Assembly: GCA_040384325.1 (NCBI GenBank)
Contig: JAZKJL010000006.1
Span: forward strand, 310,001-374,000
DNA: 64,000 nt
DNA from: JACMLX01 sp040384325
GTDB taxonomy: Bacteria; Gemmatimonadota; Gemmatimonadetes; Gemmatimonadales; Gemmatimonadaceae
Direction: 5' to 3'
Made by a program: the position numbers and the translations under genes. The notes beneath the pieces were generated by a model. The model ran no database searches. It had not been told where the DNA came from and saw only the letters and a program-made list of their open reading frames with translations. The first letter of the stretch is position 1; the number at the start of each line of letters is the position of its first letter. Shown piece by piece: positions 19,776 through 28,942 of this stretch.

Positions 19776-21278
19776 TCAAGGCCGTGGCCGATCCGGCGTC
19801 GTCGGTCCACGCGGGCGCAACCACTCCTGCACCACGTCGCGCGAGGCCACGCCGGTGCTGCGCTGCACCACGTCGACGATCACGTCGGCCGTCACCGGTG
19901 ACGATGACGTGCTGCACCACGCCATCAGCGCTTGCGCCACGTCGCGGATGCTCTGGCGACCGTGGGTCTGCCGGCGGATACGCTCGTCGATCGCCTGCGC
20001 CATCAGCGCACCACGGCTGAAGACGGTGGCGCTGATGCGGAAATCCTCCGAGTACTGGTGCGACGCGATGCGCGACAGCGCCTCGGTGCCCTGGCCCTCC
20101 AGCGGCGGCGACGAATCGACGGCCGCCGCCGCGAAGCGCAGCGCCACCCGCGCAGCCCGACGCTGCACAGCGTCGGCACCGCTGCCGGCGAAGATGTCGG
20201 CGGCGAGATACTGCGCCCATCCCTCCGAAAACCAGATGCCGTCGATCGGCGCCGCGTGATCCCAGATCGCCGGGTAGTAGCCAGCCGGCGCACATTGCTT
20301 CGGCAGCCAGCTGTGCACGGTGTGATGCAGCAGGTTGTAGAAGGTCCGGTCACGCCCCTCGCCGGCGAGGTCCAGCTGTCCCACCGCCAGTCGGTAGGTC
20401 GCGCTCTCGAGATGCTCCATCGAGAACCGATAGACATGGTCCGCCGAAATCGGCGTCAGCACCTCGTACGCGGCGGTGTACCGCGGCAGCGTGGTGCTGC
20501 CGAAATACGCGACCGCCCGATCCAGTGCCTCCGATGCCAGCGCGGCCAGGCTGTCGGCGTCGAGCGATGTCTGCTCACTGTACACCGCGAGCGTGAAGGG
20601 CACGCGCGCGGCCCGCTGCCGGAGCTGCAGCGCCGGACCCGCCATCACCTGCGCGTCGGCCAACGCGAGGAAATTCTCGGCACGTACACTGAGCGTGCCG
20701 CGCGATGGTGACGTCGCCAGCGTGCTGAAGATCGGCCAGTCGGGCGGCATCCGGATGTCGAGTGCGATCGCCGACTCCGTCGTCCCGTCCACGAATCCGA
20801 ACACCGAGTACCCCAGCAGTCCAGCGTACCCAGGCCGCATCCGGCTGGCGTCCCCCGCGTTGAGGATCGCCATCTCCATGCGCTGCACGTTCACGCGATA
20901 GGCGATCGTCTGCAGCGGTTGCGCGGCCGAGGCGGCGATGCGCCAGCGAGGGCCGTCGATGTCGGTGACCGCGATCACCCGACCCGCGGTGTCACGCGCC
21001 ACCAAGCCTTCCACGAAGCGGTCGTAGGGTTGCGTGCCGTATCCCATCGGGATCGCGCGCGGCATGGCAAAATCCACCGGAGCTCGCCGCGGTGCGACCA
21101 GTCGCACCTCGACCTCCACCATGCCAGGCTGCGACGCATCGTGGCGCAGCGTGTAGCGCAGTCCGACACGCGCAGGCGCCGGTTCCGGGACACTCCGCTG
21201 CGCCTGTGCCGTGGTGACGACGGCGAGCAGCAGCAGCCATGCGCGCGCCACCTGCCGCGCGTTGCCGCGCGACGACAT
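19776..21278 (-). CDS. M61-like exported peptidase-family protein with altered metal motif
   Basis: 500 residues with a signal peptide (cleavage near TTAQAQ). The layout is that of glycyl aminopeptidase (M61)-like proteins: a beta-rich N-domain, then a helical domain with the peptidase-type motif. Where HExxH is expected the sequence reads HHTVH (H318-H319-x-x-H322), so the catalytic Glu is His. The downstream Glu is present in FSEGWAQYLA (~352). This suggests a non-hydrolytic or differently acting member. The ATG overlaps the stop of the patatin gene (TGATG), so the two are translationally coupled. Confidence 0.7.
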   Translation of the reverse strand: MSSRGNARQVARAWLLLLAVVTTAQAQRSVPEPAPARVGLRYTLRHDASQPGMVEVEVRLVAPRRAPVDFAMPRAIPMGYGTQPYDRFVEGLVARDTAGRVIAVTDIDGPRWRIAASAAQPLQTIAYRVNVQRMEMAILNAGDASRMRPGYAGLLGYSVFGFVDGTTESAIALDIRMPPDWPIFSTLATSPSRGTLSVRAENFLALADAQVMAGPALQLRQRAARVPFTLAVYSEQTSLDADSLAALASEALDRAVAYFGSTTLPRYTAAYEVLTPISADHVYRFSMEHLESATYRLAVGQLDLAGEGRDRTFYNLLHHTVHSWLPKQCAPAGYYPAIWDHAAPIDGIWFSEGWAQYLAADIFAGSGADAVQRRAARVALRFAAAAVDSSPPLEGQGTEALSRIASHQYSEDFRISATVFSRGALMAQAIDERIRRQTHGRQSIRDVAQALMAWCSTSSSPVTADVIVDVVQRSTGVASRDVVQEWLRPRGPTTPDRPRP

Positions 21279-22378
21279 CAGCCCGTGCCTGCGGCCGGCA
21301 GCGCCGCCTGTTGCTGCGGCGTGGGGATCAGGCTGCGGCCCATCTTGATCGCACCGGTGGGGCAGTGCGCCGTGAAATCGCTGTCCACCGGCGACCAGTT
21401 GAACTCCGACTGCCGCGGCACCGCCTTGCCGTCGATGCCACGCACCATCGCATACGGCGCCATCGCGATGCACTGCCCGCAGGCCGTGCATTGATCGCGC
21501 GACACGTGCAGGCGCACCCGCTGGCGCGGGAAGATGCCGCTCCCCGCCTGCAGCGCGAGCGGGATGGACGGCAGCACCTCCTCCGCCGCCTGCGCACCGG
21601 CGCTGATCAGCGTCGGGATCTTGTCGAAGTTGAACCAGCCGTAGCGGCTCACGTGCGGCCGGATCAGGAGCAGCGGCGGCCCTTCCCACGACACCAGCGG
21701 TGACCGCTGCAGCATGCGCATCATCAGTGTCGCCGAGCGCATGAAGATGCTGGCGATGCCCTCGCTGGTGACGTCGGTGGCATGCTCCACTTCGCTGTTG
21801 CCCACGTCCACCGCGATCACGAGGTCCAGCCCTTCGGCGGCCGCGGTGACCGGCATGTTGTCCACCGTGCCGCCGTCCACACACACGCGGCCGGCGACGG
21901 TGCCCGGCGGGAAGAACCCCGGCAGCGCACACGAGGCGTACACCGCCTCACGGATCGACGCGGTGCGGAACCCCGGCGCACCCCACACCACCTGCATGCC
22001 GCGCTCGAGGTCCACCGTGTTCACCAGCAGCGGCTGCGACAGCTGGTCGAATCGCCGATCCGGAATCACCGCCGCGATCAGGTTGTGCAGTGGTTCGGCG
22101 GTGTAGAAGCTCGGGCTGCGGAGCAGGCCGCGTGCGAACCCGGTGGCGTTGACGCGAAAGAGATCCTTGCGTCGCAGCGACAGCGCGCGATCCCGCATCG
22201 TCGCCACCGGCGTGCCGAGCGCGTAGGCACTGGCGATCAGTGACCCGATGCTCGATCCGGCCATCAGCACCGGGTCGATGCCGGCCCGCTGCAGCACGTC
22301 GAGCACGCCGATGTGCGCAAAGCCTTTCAGGCCACCGCCGCCGAGCACGAGTCCGATCCGTGGCCTGTCCGCTGTCAT
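21278..22378 (-). CDS. Patatin-like phospholipase fused to a [4Fe-4S] ferredoxin-like domain
   Basis: 366 residues, no signal peptide. The N-terminal ~270 residues form a patatin hydrolase: oxyanion loop GGGGLKG (13-19), nucleophile S43 in GSSIG, and catalytic D168 in DGG. The C-terminal ~90 residues carry a cluster-binding pattern, C297-x2-C300-x2-C303 (DQCTACGQC) and C339-P (HCPTGAI), as in single-cluster ferredoxin domains. Patatins cleave phospholipid acyl chains; a redox-active tail is unusual and might sense or route electrons. The gene is transcribed first, followed by the M61-like gene with a 1-nt overlap. Confidence 0.88.
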   Translation of the reverse strand: MTADRPRIGLVLGGGGLKGFAHIGVLDVLQRAGIDPVLMAGSSIGSLIASAYALGTPVATMRDRALSLRRKDLFRVNATGFARGLLRSPSFYTAEPLHNLIAAVIPDRRFDQLSQPLLVNTVDLERGMQVVWGAPGFRTASIREAVYASCALPGFFPPGTVAGRVCVDGGTVDNMPVTAAAEGLDLVIAVDVGNSEVEHATDVTSEGIASIFMRSATLMMRMLQRSPLVSWEGPPLLLIRPHVSRYGWFNFDKIPTLISAGAQAAEEVLPSIPLALQAGSGIFPRQRVRLHVSRDQCTACGQCIAMAPYAMVRGIDGKAVPRQSEFNWSPVDSDFTAHCPTGAIKMGRSLIPTPQQQAALPAAGTG

Positions 22379-22522
22379 GCCGATCCGCGAGGAAGGAGGT
22401 GAAGCCGGTGGCGCGGTGACGTTGGCAACCGCTCACCGGACAATCTGGCCAAGGGAACCGCGCCTGTTCAGTGCCGACGCCCACCACGTCGCACCAGTCA
22501 CGCACGCTGCCCCCTGCAGCTT

Positions 22523-23872
22523 GTGGTCGCGTGCGGCGATCTTGGGTGCGTGCAGAACCCCATCTCGTCGTCATCCGCGCCCGGTCTGGTGCGCGCCGTT
22601 GGAGTCTTCGGACTCGCGGCCAGCATCTTCAACGTCACCGTCGGCGGCGGCATCTTCCGCCTGCCGTCAGGTGCCGCCGCCGCGGCCGGTACCGCCGCAC
22701 CGTTCGTCTACCTGATCTGCGCGGCCGTGATGGGCTGTGTGGTGCTTTGTTTCGCCGAGGCGGGCAGCCGCGTGCCGCTCACCGGCGGACCGTATGCCTA
22801 CGTCGAGGCGGTGTTCGGCCGCTACGTCGGCTTCCTGGCCGGTGTGTTGCTCTGGATGCTCGGCACCACCGCCGTCGCCGGCGTGTCGTCGGCGTTCGCG
22901 GAAGGGCTGGGCACGCTGCTCGGCATGCCCTCGCTGCGCACGCCGATCATCGTCGCGGCCTTCGTCGGACTGGCGCTGGTGAACATTCGCGGCGTCAAGC
23001 AGGGCACGCGCGTGATCATGGTGCTGAGCGTGGCCAAGCTGCTGCCGCTGCTGTTCTTCGTCGGCGTCGGCGTGTTCTTCATCCAGCCGGCGAACCTGGC
23101 CGTGGAATCGATGCCCGCACCGGCGAGCCTCGCGCGCGCTGCGATCATCCTCGTGTTCGCGTTCAGCGGCTGCGAATCGGCGCTGGTGCCCAGCGGTGAA
23201 GTGAAGGACCCGGCGCGCACCGTGCCGCGTGCACTCGCGATCGCGATGATCGGCGTCACGCTGCTTTACCTCGCCGTGCACCTGGTGGCGGCGGGTGTGC
23301 TGGGTGATCGCCTGGCGGCGGTGAAGACCGCACCGCTGGCATTCGCCGCGGAGCAGTTCGTCGGAAGCCCGGGACGCCTGCTGCTGCTGATCGGTGCGTC
23401 CATCTCGATGTTCGGCTACGTCAGCGGCATGACGCTGGCGGTGCCGCGCGCGCTGTGGAAGTTCGCGCAGGACGGCCTGTTGCCGCCGGCCGTCGGTGCC
23501 ATTCATCCGGTGTACCGCACGCCGCACGTCGCGATCGTGGTGCAGACGTCGCTGGTCGGGCTGCTGGCCGTCTTCAATTCGTTCGAGCAGCTGGCGGTGA
23601 TCTCGAACCTCGCGGCCCTGTTGCTCTACGCCGGCTGCGCCGTGGCGACGCTGGTGCTGCGCCAGCGCGGCATCCGGCAGGAAGGCGCGATCCCGTTCTC
23701 GGTGCCCGGTGGCCCGATGATCCCGGTGCTGACCGTGCTGCTGATCGGCTGGCTGCTGACCTCCATCACCGGCGAGGAATGGACGGTGCTGGGCGCCACG
23801 CTGGCGATCGCGTCGCTGATCTTCGTGGTGGCGCGCCGCACGCTGCAGCCGATGACGGCACCGGCGGCATGA
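22523..23872 (+). CDS. APC-family amino-acid permease
   Basis: About 440 residues with roughly 12 transmembrane segments. The N-terminal TM1 signature FGLAASIFNVTVGGGIFRLP has the unwound Gly-rich break of APC transporters, and TM2-3 contain FAEAGSRVPLTGGPYAYV. It imports or exchanges amino acids at the inner membrane. A start at ATG 22523 or GTG 22550 is possible; the latter lies closer to the first TM helix. Its stop overlaps the kynureninase start (ATGA). Tryptophan or kynurenine is therefore a reasonable guess for the substrate, but only from context. Confidence 0.9.
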   Translation: MVACGDLGCVQNPISSSSAPGLVRAVGVFGLAASIFNVTVGGGIFRLPSGAAAAAGTAAPFVYLICAAVMGCVVLCFAEAGSRVPLTGGPYAYVEAVFGRYVGFLAGVLLWMLGTTAVAGVSSAFAEGLGTLLGMPSLRTPIIVAAFVGLALVNIRGVKQGTRVIMVLSVAKLLPLLFFVGVGVFFIQPANLAVESMPAPASLARAAIILVFAFSGCESALVPSGEVKDPARTVPRALAIAMIGVTLLYLAVHLVAAGVLGDRLAAVKTAPLAFAAEQFVGSPGRLLLLIGASISMFGYVSGMTLAVPRALWKFAQDGLLPPAVGAIHPVYRTPHVAIVVQTSLVGLLAVFNSFEQLAVISNLAALLLYAGCAVATLVLRQRGIRQEGAIPFSVPGGPMIPVLTVLLIGWLLTSITGEEWTVLGATLAIASLIFVVARRTLQPMTAPAA

Positions 23873-25083
23873 GCGCCGACCTGCAGGCTTCGGACGTGGA
23901 TCCGCTGCTGCGTTTCCGTGATCGCTTCCCGATCCTCTCGCGCAGCACGTACCTGGTGAGCAACTCGCTGGGCGCGATGCCGGCCAGCACCGCCGATCGG
24001 CTGGCCGAGTACGCGGAATCGTGGAACACGCTGGGCGTGAAGGCGTGGGCGGATCGCTGGTGGCAGGTGCCGATCGAGGTGGGCAACATCGTGGCACCGC
24101 TGATGGGTGCCGCACCGGGCACGGTGGCGATGGTGCCGACCGTCAGCCAGGCGCAGGCGATGATCGTCTCGGCGCTCGACTACACGCCGCAGCGCGACGA
24201 GATCGTGATGACCGCGCTCGACTTCCCGAGCGTGCGGTATGTGACCGACGAGCTGGCGCCGAAGCTCGGTGCCCGCGTCACGGTGGTGCACAGCGACGAC
24301 AACCTGTCGATCGACGCCCAGCGTGTCGTGGAGGCGATCACATCGCGGACGCGGTTGGTCGCGATCAGCCACGTGTTGTTCAAGTCCGCGTACATCATGG
24401 ATGTCGCCCCGATCATCGCCAAGGCGAAGGCCGTCGGCGCGCTGGTGCTGCTGGACGCCTATCACGCCGTCGGCGTGATCCCGGTGGACGTGGGCGAGCT
24501 GGGCGTGGACTTCTACATGGGCGGCGTGCTGAAGTGGCTCTGCGGCGGGCCGGGTGGGTGTTTCCTCTGGGTTTCGCCCGACCAGTCGGCCGCGCTGCGA
24601 CCGGTGCTCACCGGCTGGCAGGCCCACCAGCGGCCATTCGCGTTCGAGCCGGCGCTGGATCCGGCCTCCGGTGCCTGGCGCTGGCTGGGCGGCACGCCGA
24701 CCGTGCCGGCGCTCTACGCCGCGATGGACGGTCCGCGCATCATCGGCGAGGCGGGGCTGACGGCGATCCGGGCCAAGAGCCAACGGCAGACCACGCGCCT
24801 GATCGCCCTTGCCGACGAGCGCGGCTTCCCGGTGCACGCGCCGCGCGACCCGGCTCGACGCGGCGGCACCGTCGCCTTCGACATGCCGCAGGGGCCAGCC
24901 GTGGCGCAGGCCCTCCTCTCGCGTGACATTGTCATCGATTACCGTCCCGGGGCAGGAATCCGGGTGGCGCCGCACTTCTACACGACCGACGGGGAACTCG
25001 AGGCCTTCATCACGGCCCTCGACGACATCCTCGCCACTCGGGCGTGGGAAGCGTTCGCCGCCAGCCGACCCGTGGTCACCTGA
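23869..25083 (+). CDS. kynU: Kynureninase-family PLP enzyme
   Basis: 404 residues, fold-type I aminotransferase (class V) family. The PLP lysine is K222 in GGVLKWLCGGPGG, the hallmark of kynureninases, preceded by the Asp strand VLLDAYHAVGVIPVD. Kynureninase cleaves kynurenine or 3-hydroxykynurenine to alanine plus (hydroxy)anthranilate. No other kyn genes (kynA, kynB) are in the window. Coupled to an APC permease by a 4-nt overlap, it may form a salvage or catabolic pair. The call is firm at family level; other class V members with a GGxxKWxxGG motif remain possible. Confidence 0.82.
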   Translation: MSADLQASDVDPLLRFRDRFPILSRSTYLVSNSLGAMPASTADRLAEYAESWNTLGVKAWADRWWQVPIEVGNIVAPLMGAAPGTVAMVPTVSQAQAMIVSALDYTPQRDEIVMTALDFPSVRYVTDELAPKLGARVTVVHSDDNLSIDAQRVVEAITSRTRLVAISHVLFKSAYIMDVAPIIAKAKAVGALVLLDAYHAVGVIPVDVGELGVDFYMGGVLKWLCGGPGGCFLWVSPDQSAALRPVLTGWQAHQRPFAFEPALDPASGAWRWLGGTPTVPALYAAMDGPRIIGEAGLTAIRAKSQRQTTRLIALADERGFPVHAPRDPARRGGTVAFDMPQGPAVAQALLSRDIVIDYRPGAGIRVAPHFYTTDGELEAFITALDDILATRAWEAFAASRPVVT

Positions 25084-25133
25084 CGCATCTCGCGTCGCCG
25101 CCGCCCGCTCAGTTTCCCGAGGAACGTCCAGCG

Positions 25134-25367
25134 ATGTCAACTGCACCGAAGCGCATCCGCAAGCAGTACACGAACGACTCGTACCCCCTCGCGCTGCTCC
25201 GCTTCGAGGATGGCCACGAGATCAAGGTCTATCAGGGCACCGGCAAGGAGTTCGACTGCTATCCGGGTGAGCACATCAAGATCATGGCGATGTACGACCC
25301 GACCAGCACCGAGCGCGAACTGGTCGCCACGCGCAAGTCCGACGACTTCGCGGACGTCGCCGAGTGA
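25134..25367 (+). CDS. Small conserved-looking protein of unknown function
   Basis: 77 residues from ATG 25134. Basic N-terminus (MSTAPKRIRKQYTND), a compact beta-pattern core (LALLRFEDGHEIKVYQGTG, then YPGEHIKIMAMYD) and an acidic end (DDFADVAE). No signal or TM segment, so probably cytosolic. A good ribosome site (GAGGAACG) lies upstream. Its stop overlaps the GTG start of the serine hydrolase gene (GTGA), so it is expressed with it. No known domain recognised. Confidence 0.7.
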   Translation: MSTAPKRIRKQYTNDSYPLALLRFEDGHEIKVYQGTGKEFDCYPGEHIKIMAMYDPTSTERELVATRKSDDFADVAE

Positions 25368-26317
25368 GTGCAGGCGATCGTGCGGGAGCGGGGCGGTGGT
25401 GGCGACTGGCCATCATCGCCCCGCTCCTTTTCTGCACCGCTCCCGCACACGCGCAGGGCGTGCACCTGCGCTCGGCGTTCACCCGCGCCGACACCGCGCG
25501 CCTGCATCGCACGCTGGACTCGATCAGCACCGCGCACGCCGGCGTGGTGGGCTATGCCGTCTGGAACCTCGACACCGGCGAGCGGCTCTCACGGCGCGGT
25601 GACGAGCCGTTTCCCACGGCGAGCCTGATCAAGGTGCCGATCGCGATCACGCTGATGGAGCAGGTGGCGGCGGGGCAGCTGTCGCTCGACGACCGCATCA
25701 CGGTGCTGAAGGTGGAGAAGGTGCCCGGTGCCGGGCTGCTGCAGTTCCTCCACGATGGCGCGGAGATCACGATCCGCGACGCGGCCTGGCTGATGCTCAC
25801 CATCAGCGACAACACCGCCACCAACCTGCTCCTCTCGCGCCTCGAGATCCGGCGGGTGTGGGAGTCGATGGAGAAGCGCGGGCTGCCGCGCACCAAGGTT
25901 CACTCGAAGGTGTTCCTGCGCATCGCCAGCGTGGCCCCAGACAGCTCGGTGAAGTACGGCCTCGGTGTCAGCACGCCGAACGAGATGACGCAGCTCTTCG
26001 CGCTGCTGGCCGAGGGTCGGGCGGTGTCACCCGCCGCGGACTCGGTGGTGATGGACATGCTGGAGCACAACCAGGACGGCCAGCTGCTGCAGCGGCACCT
26101 GGACGGCATCCGCGCGCCGCACAAGACCGGCGCCACGGATGCCGTGCGCACCGAATGCACCGTGCTGTACCTCGAGAGCCGGGTGGTGGCCTGCGCCTTC
26201 ACCCGCGAGAACACCGACCAGCGCTGGGTGCTGGACTCGGGCCCGCAGGTGACGATGGCGTCCGTCGGTCGGGCGATCGCCGGCGCCTGGCCTCGGAAGG
26301 CTGCGCAGCGCCCCTGA
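25364..26317 (+). CDS. Secreted class-A beta-lactamase-like serine hydrolase
   Basis: 317 residues starting at GTG 25364, with a signal peptide (cleavage near AHAQG). The three penicillin-recognising motifs are present: S87-L-I-K90, S148-D-N150 and K254-T-G. The ExxLN omega-loop motif that supplies the deacylating Glu of true class A beta-lactamases is not seen; the segment before STPNEM reads KVFLRIASVAPDSS. It may therefore act as a carboxypeptidase-like or other serine hydrolase on peptidoglycan rather than an antibiotic-hydrolysing enzyme. Translationally coupled to the small gene upstream. Confidence 0.85.
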   Translation: MSAGDRAGAGRWWRLAIIAPLLFCTAPAHAQGVHLRSAFTRADTARLHRTLDSISTAHAGVVGYAVWNLDTGERLSRRGDEPFPTASLIKVPIAITLMEQVAAGQLSLDDRITVLKVEKVPGAGLLQFLHDGAEITIRDAAWLMLTISDNTATNLLLSRLEIRRVWESMEKRGLPRTKVHSKVFLRIASVAPDSSVKYGLGVSTPNEMTQLFALLAEGRAVSPAADSVVMDMLEHNQDGQLLQRHLDGIRAPHKTGATDAVRTECTVLYLESRVVACAFTRENTDQRWVLDSGPQVTMASVGRAIAGAWPRKAAQRP

Positions 26318-26570
26318 AGGCCACGTCGAGCGGCCTGGACTGTAGCGCGGACGCGACAGTTCGAGGCGGCCGTGATATACCTAAGCTCGCTTGTTACGTT
26401 TCCGTTCGCTACACTGTCTGCAGGGCGAGGCGGCTAACCGACTGGGACACAGGCGGTTGAGGGTCTCACCCCGTGGACTGCGCCGGTGCAGGCTCGGGTC
26501 GGAAAGGCTGGCATGTGTGCTGCGCTCTGATTGGAGCGTTTTCACACCTGCCTCACTGTTGGAGTCCCGG
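26318..26570 (+). ncRNA. Structured leader upstream of sortase substrate gene (unassigned)
   Basis: 253 nt without an ORF. A strong hairpin at 26436-26458 (AACCG-a-CTG paired with CAG-g-CGGTT) is followed by a short GGGT/ACCC stem and a GCC/GGC-rich stretch; a T-rich segment (GCGTTTTCACAC) lies nearer the gene. The layout suggests a long structured 5' UTR. I compared it with the cyclic-di-GMP GEMM-I core and could not match the conserved GGGACGCAAAGC segment, although GGGACACAGGC is faintly similar. Confidence 0.3.
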
Positions 26571-27074
26571 ATGATCAAGCAAGCAGTGACGATGGTTGCG
26601 TGGGCAGCGATTGCTGCGGCGCCGTCCGTCGTCCGCGCACAGGCCACCACGCCTCCCACCACGACGCTGGCGACGTGTGACTGTCCCGTCGGCGATGCGC
26701 GTGGTGAATTGCGTGACCTGGCTGCGTTCGCACCGCTTGGCTTGCTCGGTGCAATGGCGGCGGCGGGTGGAACACCCGGCCTGTTCGCCGGACGCACGCC
26801 TGATCCAGGGCTGCCAGTGCTCGGTGGCAACGATGGTCGCACCACGCGACTGACCGAGAGCGATACGCCGATCACCGAATCCGCCCGCAGTGTCGGGGAT
26901 CCACCGCCATCCACGCGCGTCGGCAACAGCGACGTGCCGATGCCGGTGCCGCCCGATTCACTGCGCGGAGGCATCCGCGCGCCGAACACCGGCACGCCGT
27001 TGCCGTCGGTGTTCCTCATCGGCTCAGGCCTCATCGCCCTCGGTTGTGTCACACTTCTCCGCAGTCGGAGCTAG
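26571..27074 (+). CDS. Probable sortase substrate (secreted, C-terminal sorting signal)
   Basis: 167 residues from ATG 26571. A signal peptide ends near VVRAQ, and a Cys pair C36/C38 (TCDCPVG) follows. The middle is low-complexity, rich in Pro, Thr, Gly and Ser. The C-terminus has the tripartite layout of a cell-wall sorting signal: an LPXTG-like APNTG (~137-141), a hydrophobic helix (VFLIGSGLIALGCVTLL) and the basic tail RSRS. The sortase gene follows at once and overlaps its 3' end. A PEP-CTERM-like reading (PLPS before the helix) is the alternative, but the neighbouring enzyme is a sortase, not an exosortase. Confidence 0.65.
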   Translation: MIKQAVTMVAWAAIAAAPSVVRAQATTPPTTTLATCDCPVGDARGELRDLAAFAPLGLLGAMAAAGGTPGLFAGRTPDPGLPVLGGNDGRTTRLTESDTPITESARSVGDPPPSTRVGNSDVPMPVPPDSLRGGIRAPNTGTPLPSVFLIGSGLIALGCVTLLRSRS

Positions 27075-27777
27075 ACCCCTCGGACTCCGGGATTCGCCAG
27101 GGCGCGGACGGCACAGCCGCCGCGCCCCTCGCATCTTCGGACTCACGCTGCTCACCATCGGCCTGATCACCGTCACGGTGATCGGCGTGCAGCTGCTGCG
27201 TGGCGCCATCGCGCGTGAGCGCGCACGGTCGGCGTGGACGCGCCTGATGGCATCGGCGAGCATCAGCTCCATCCCCGGTCTCAACCTCACGCGCGTCGCC
27301 TCGGGCACGCCGGTGGTGCGCGTGATCATTCCGTCCATCCGTCTCGACGAAGTGGTGGTGGAAGGGTTGAGCGACAAGGATCTGTGGGCCGGCCCCGGGC
27401 ACATGCCGGGCACCGCCTTTCCCGGCGCTGACGGCAACTCGGTGATCTCCGCCCATCGCGACCGGCACTTCCATCGCCTCGACGACGTGCGCGTGGGCGA
27501 CATGGTGGAGACGCAGACCGCGCAGCTGCACGTCATGTGGCGCGTGACGAAGCGGCAGGTCGTCACCAAGGATGCGCGCGTGATCTTCGAGTCGGACGAA
27601 CCACGGCTCACGCTGACCACCTGCTGGCCGACGCGCTACATCGGGCCGGCCCCGGACCGGCTGATCCTCACGGCAGTGCCGGTGTCGGTCCGCGGACGCA
27701 ACGCTGCGGCCCGCCCGCTGGTGATCACCGACACGGTGGCGCGCATGGCATCCGACTCGGCGCGGGCGTCGCGATAA
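27046..27777 (+). CDS. Class D/E-type sortase
   Basis: Membrane-anchored transpeptidase, 243 residues from GTG 27046, the only usable start before the single TM helix (IFGLTLLTIGLITVTVIG). The catalytic triad is visible: His137 in SAHRDRHF, Cys193 in LTLTTCWPT and Arg205 in DRLILTA, with the spacing and GPAPDR segment of class D/E enzymes. Sortases cut an LPXTG-like signal and attach the protein to an amine nucleophile. The gene overlaps the preceding substrate gene by 29 nt, so expression is coupled. Sortases are uncommon in Gram-negative bacteria, and the acceptor here is unknown. Confidence 0.88.
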   Translation: MSHFSAVGARPLGLRDSPGRGRHSRRAPRIFGLTLLTIGLITVTVIGVQLLRGAIARERARSAWTRLMASASISSIPGLNLTRVASGTPVVRVIIPSIRLDEVVVEGLSDKDLWAGPGHMPGTAFPGADGNSVISAHRDRHFHRLDDVRVGDMVETQTAQLHVMWRVTKRQVVTKDARVIFESDEPRLTLTTCWPTRYIGPAPDRLILTAVPVSVRGRNAAARPLVITDTVARMASDSARASR

Positions 27778-27823
27778 CTTCCGCGCGCCCGCAGGTGAGT
27801 GCCATCCCGACATCGCCGCCGAC

Positions 27824-28744
<921 letters not shown>

Positions 28745-28942
28745 CGCGCCGCAGGGCACGGCGCACATGCTGGACACGTTCACTACAATGCAGCAGGCCG
28801 TGGAGCATGCGGTGGCGCACCACACCGGACGCCGTTCAGATCAACGAATACGGTTCGGTGTATCAACCCTGCGGTGGGGTGGCTCGCGGTGCGTACCGCG
28901 GTCTATCTTCCCCGCTGACGCTTTGCCCGGAGGACTGTCGCG

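Noticed and set aside
26318..26570. Cyclic-di-GMP (GEMM-I) riboswitch
   Set aside because: Only a loose GGGACACAGGC resemblance; the conserved core and the tetraloop-receptor layout are missing.
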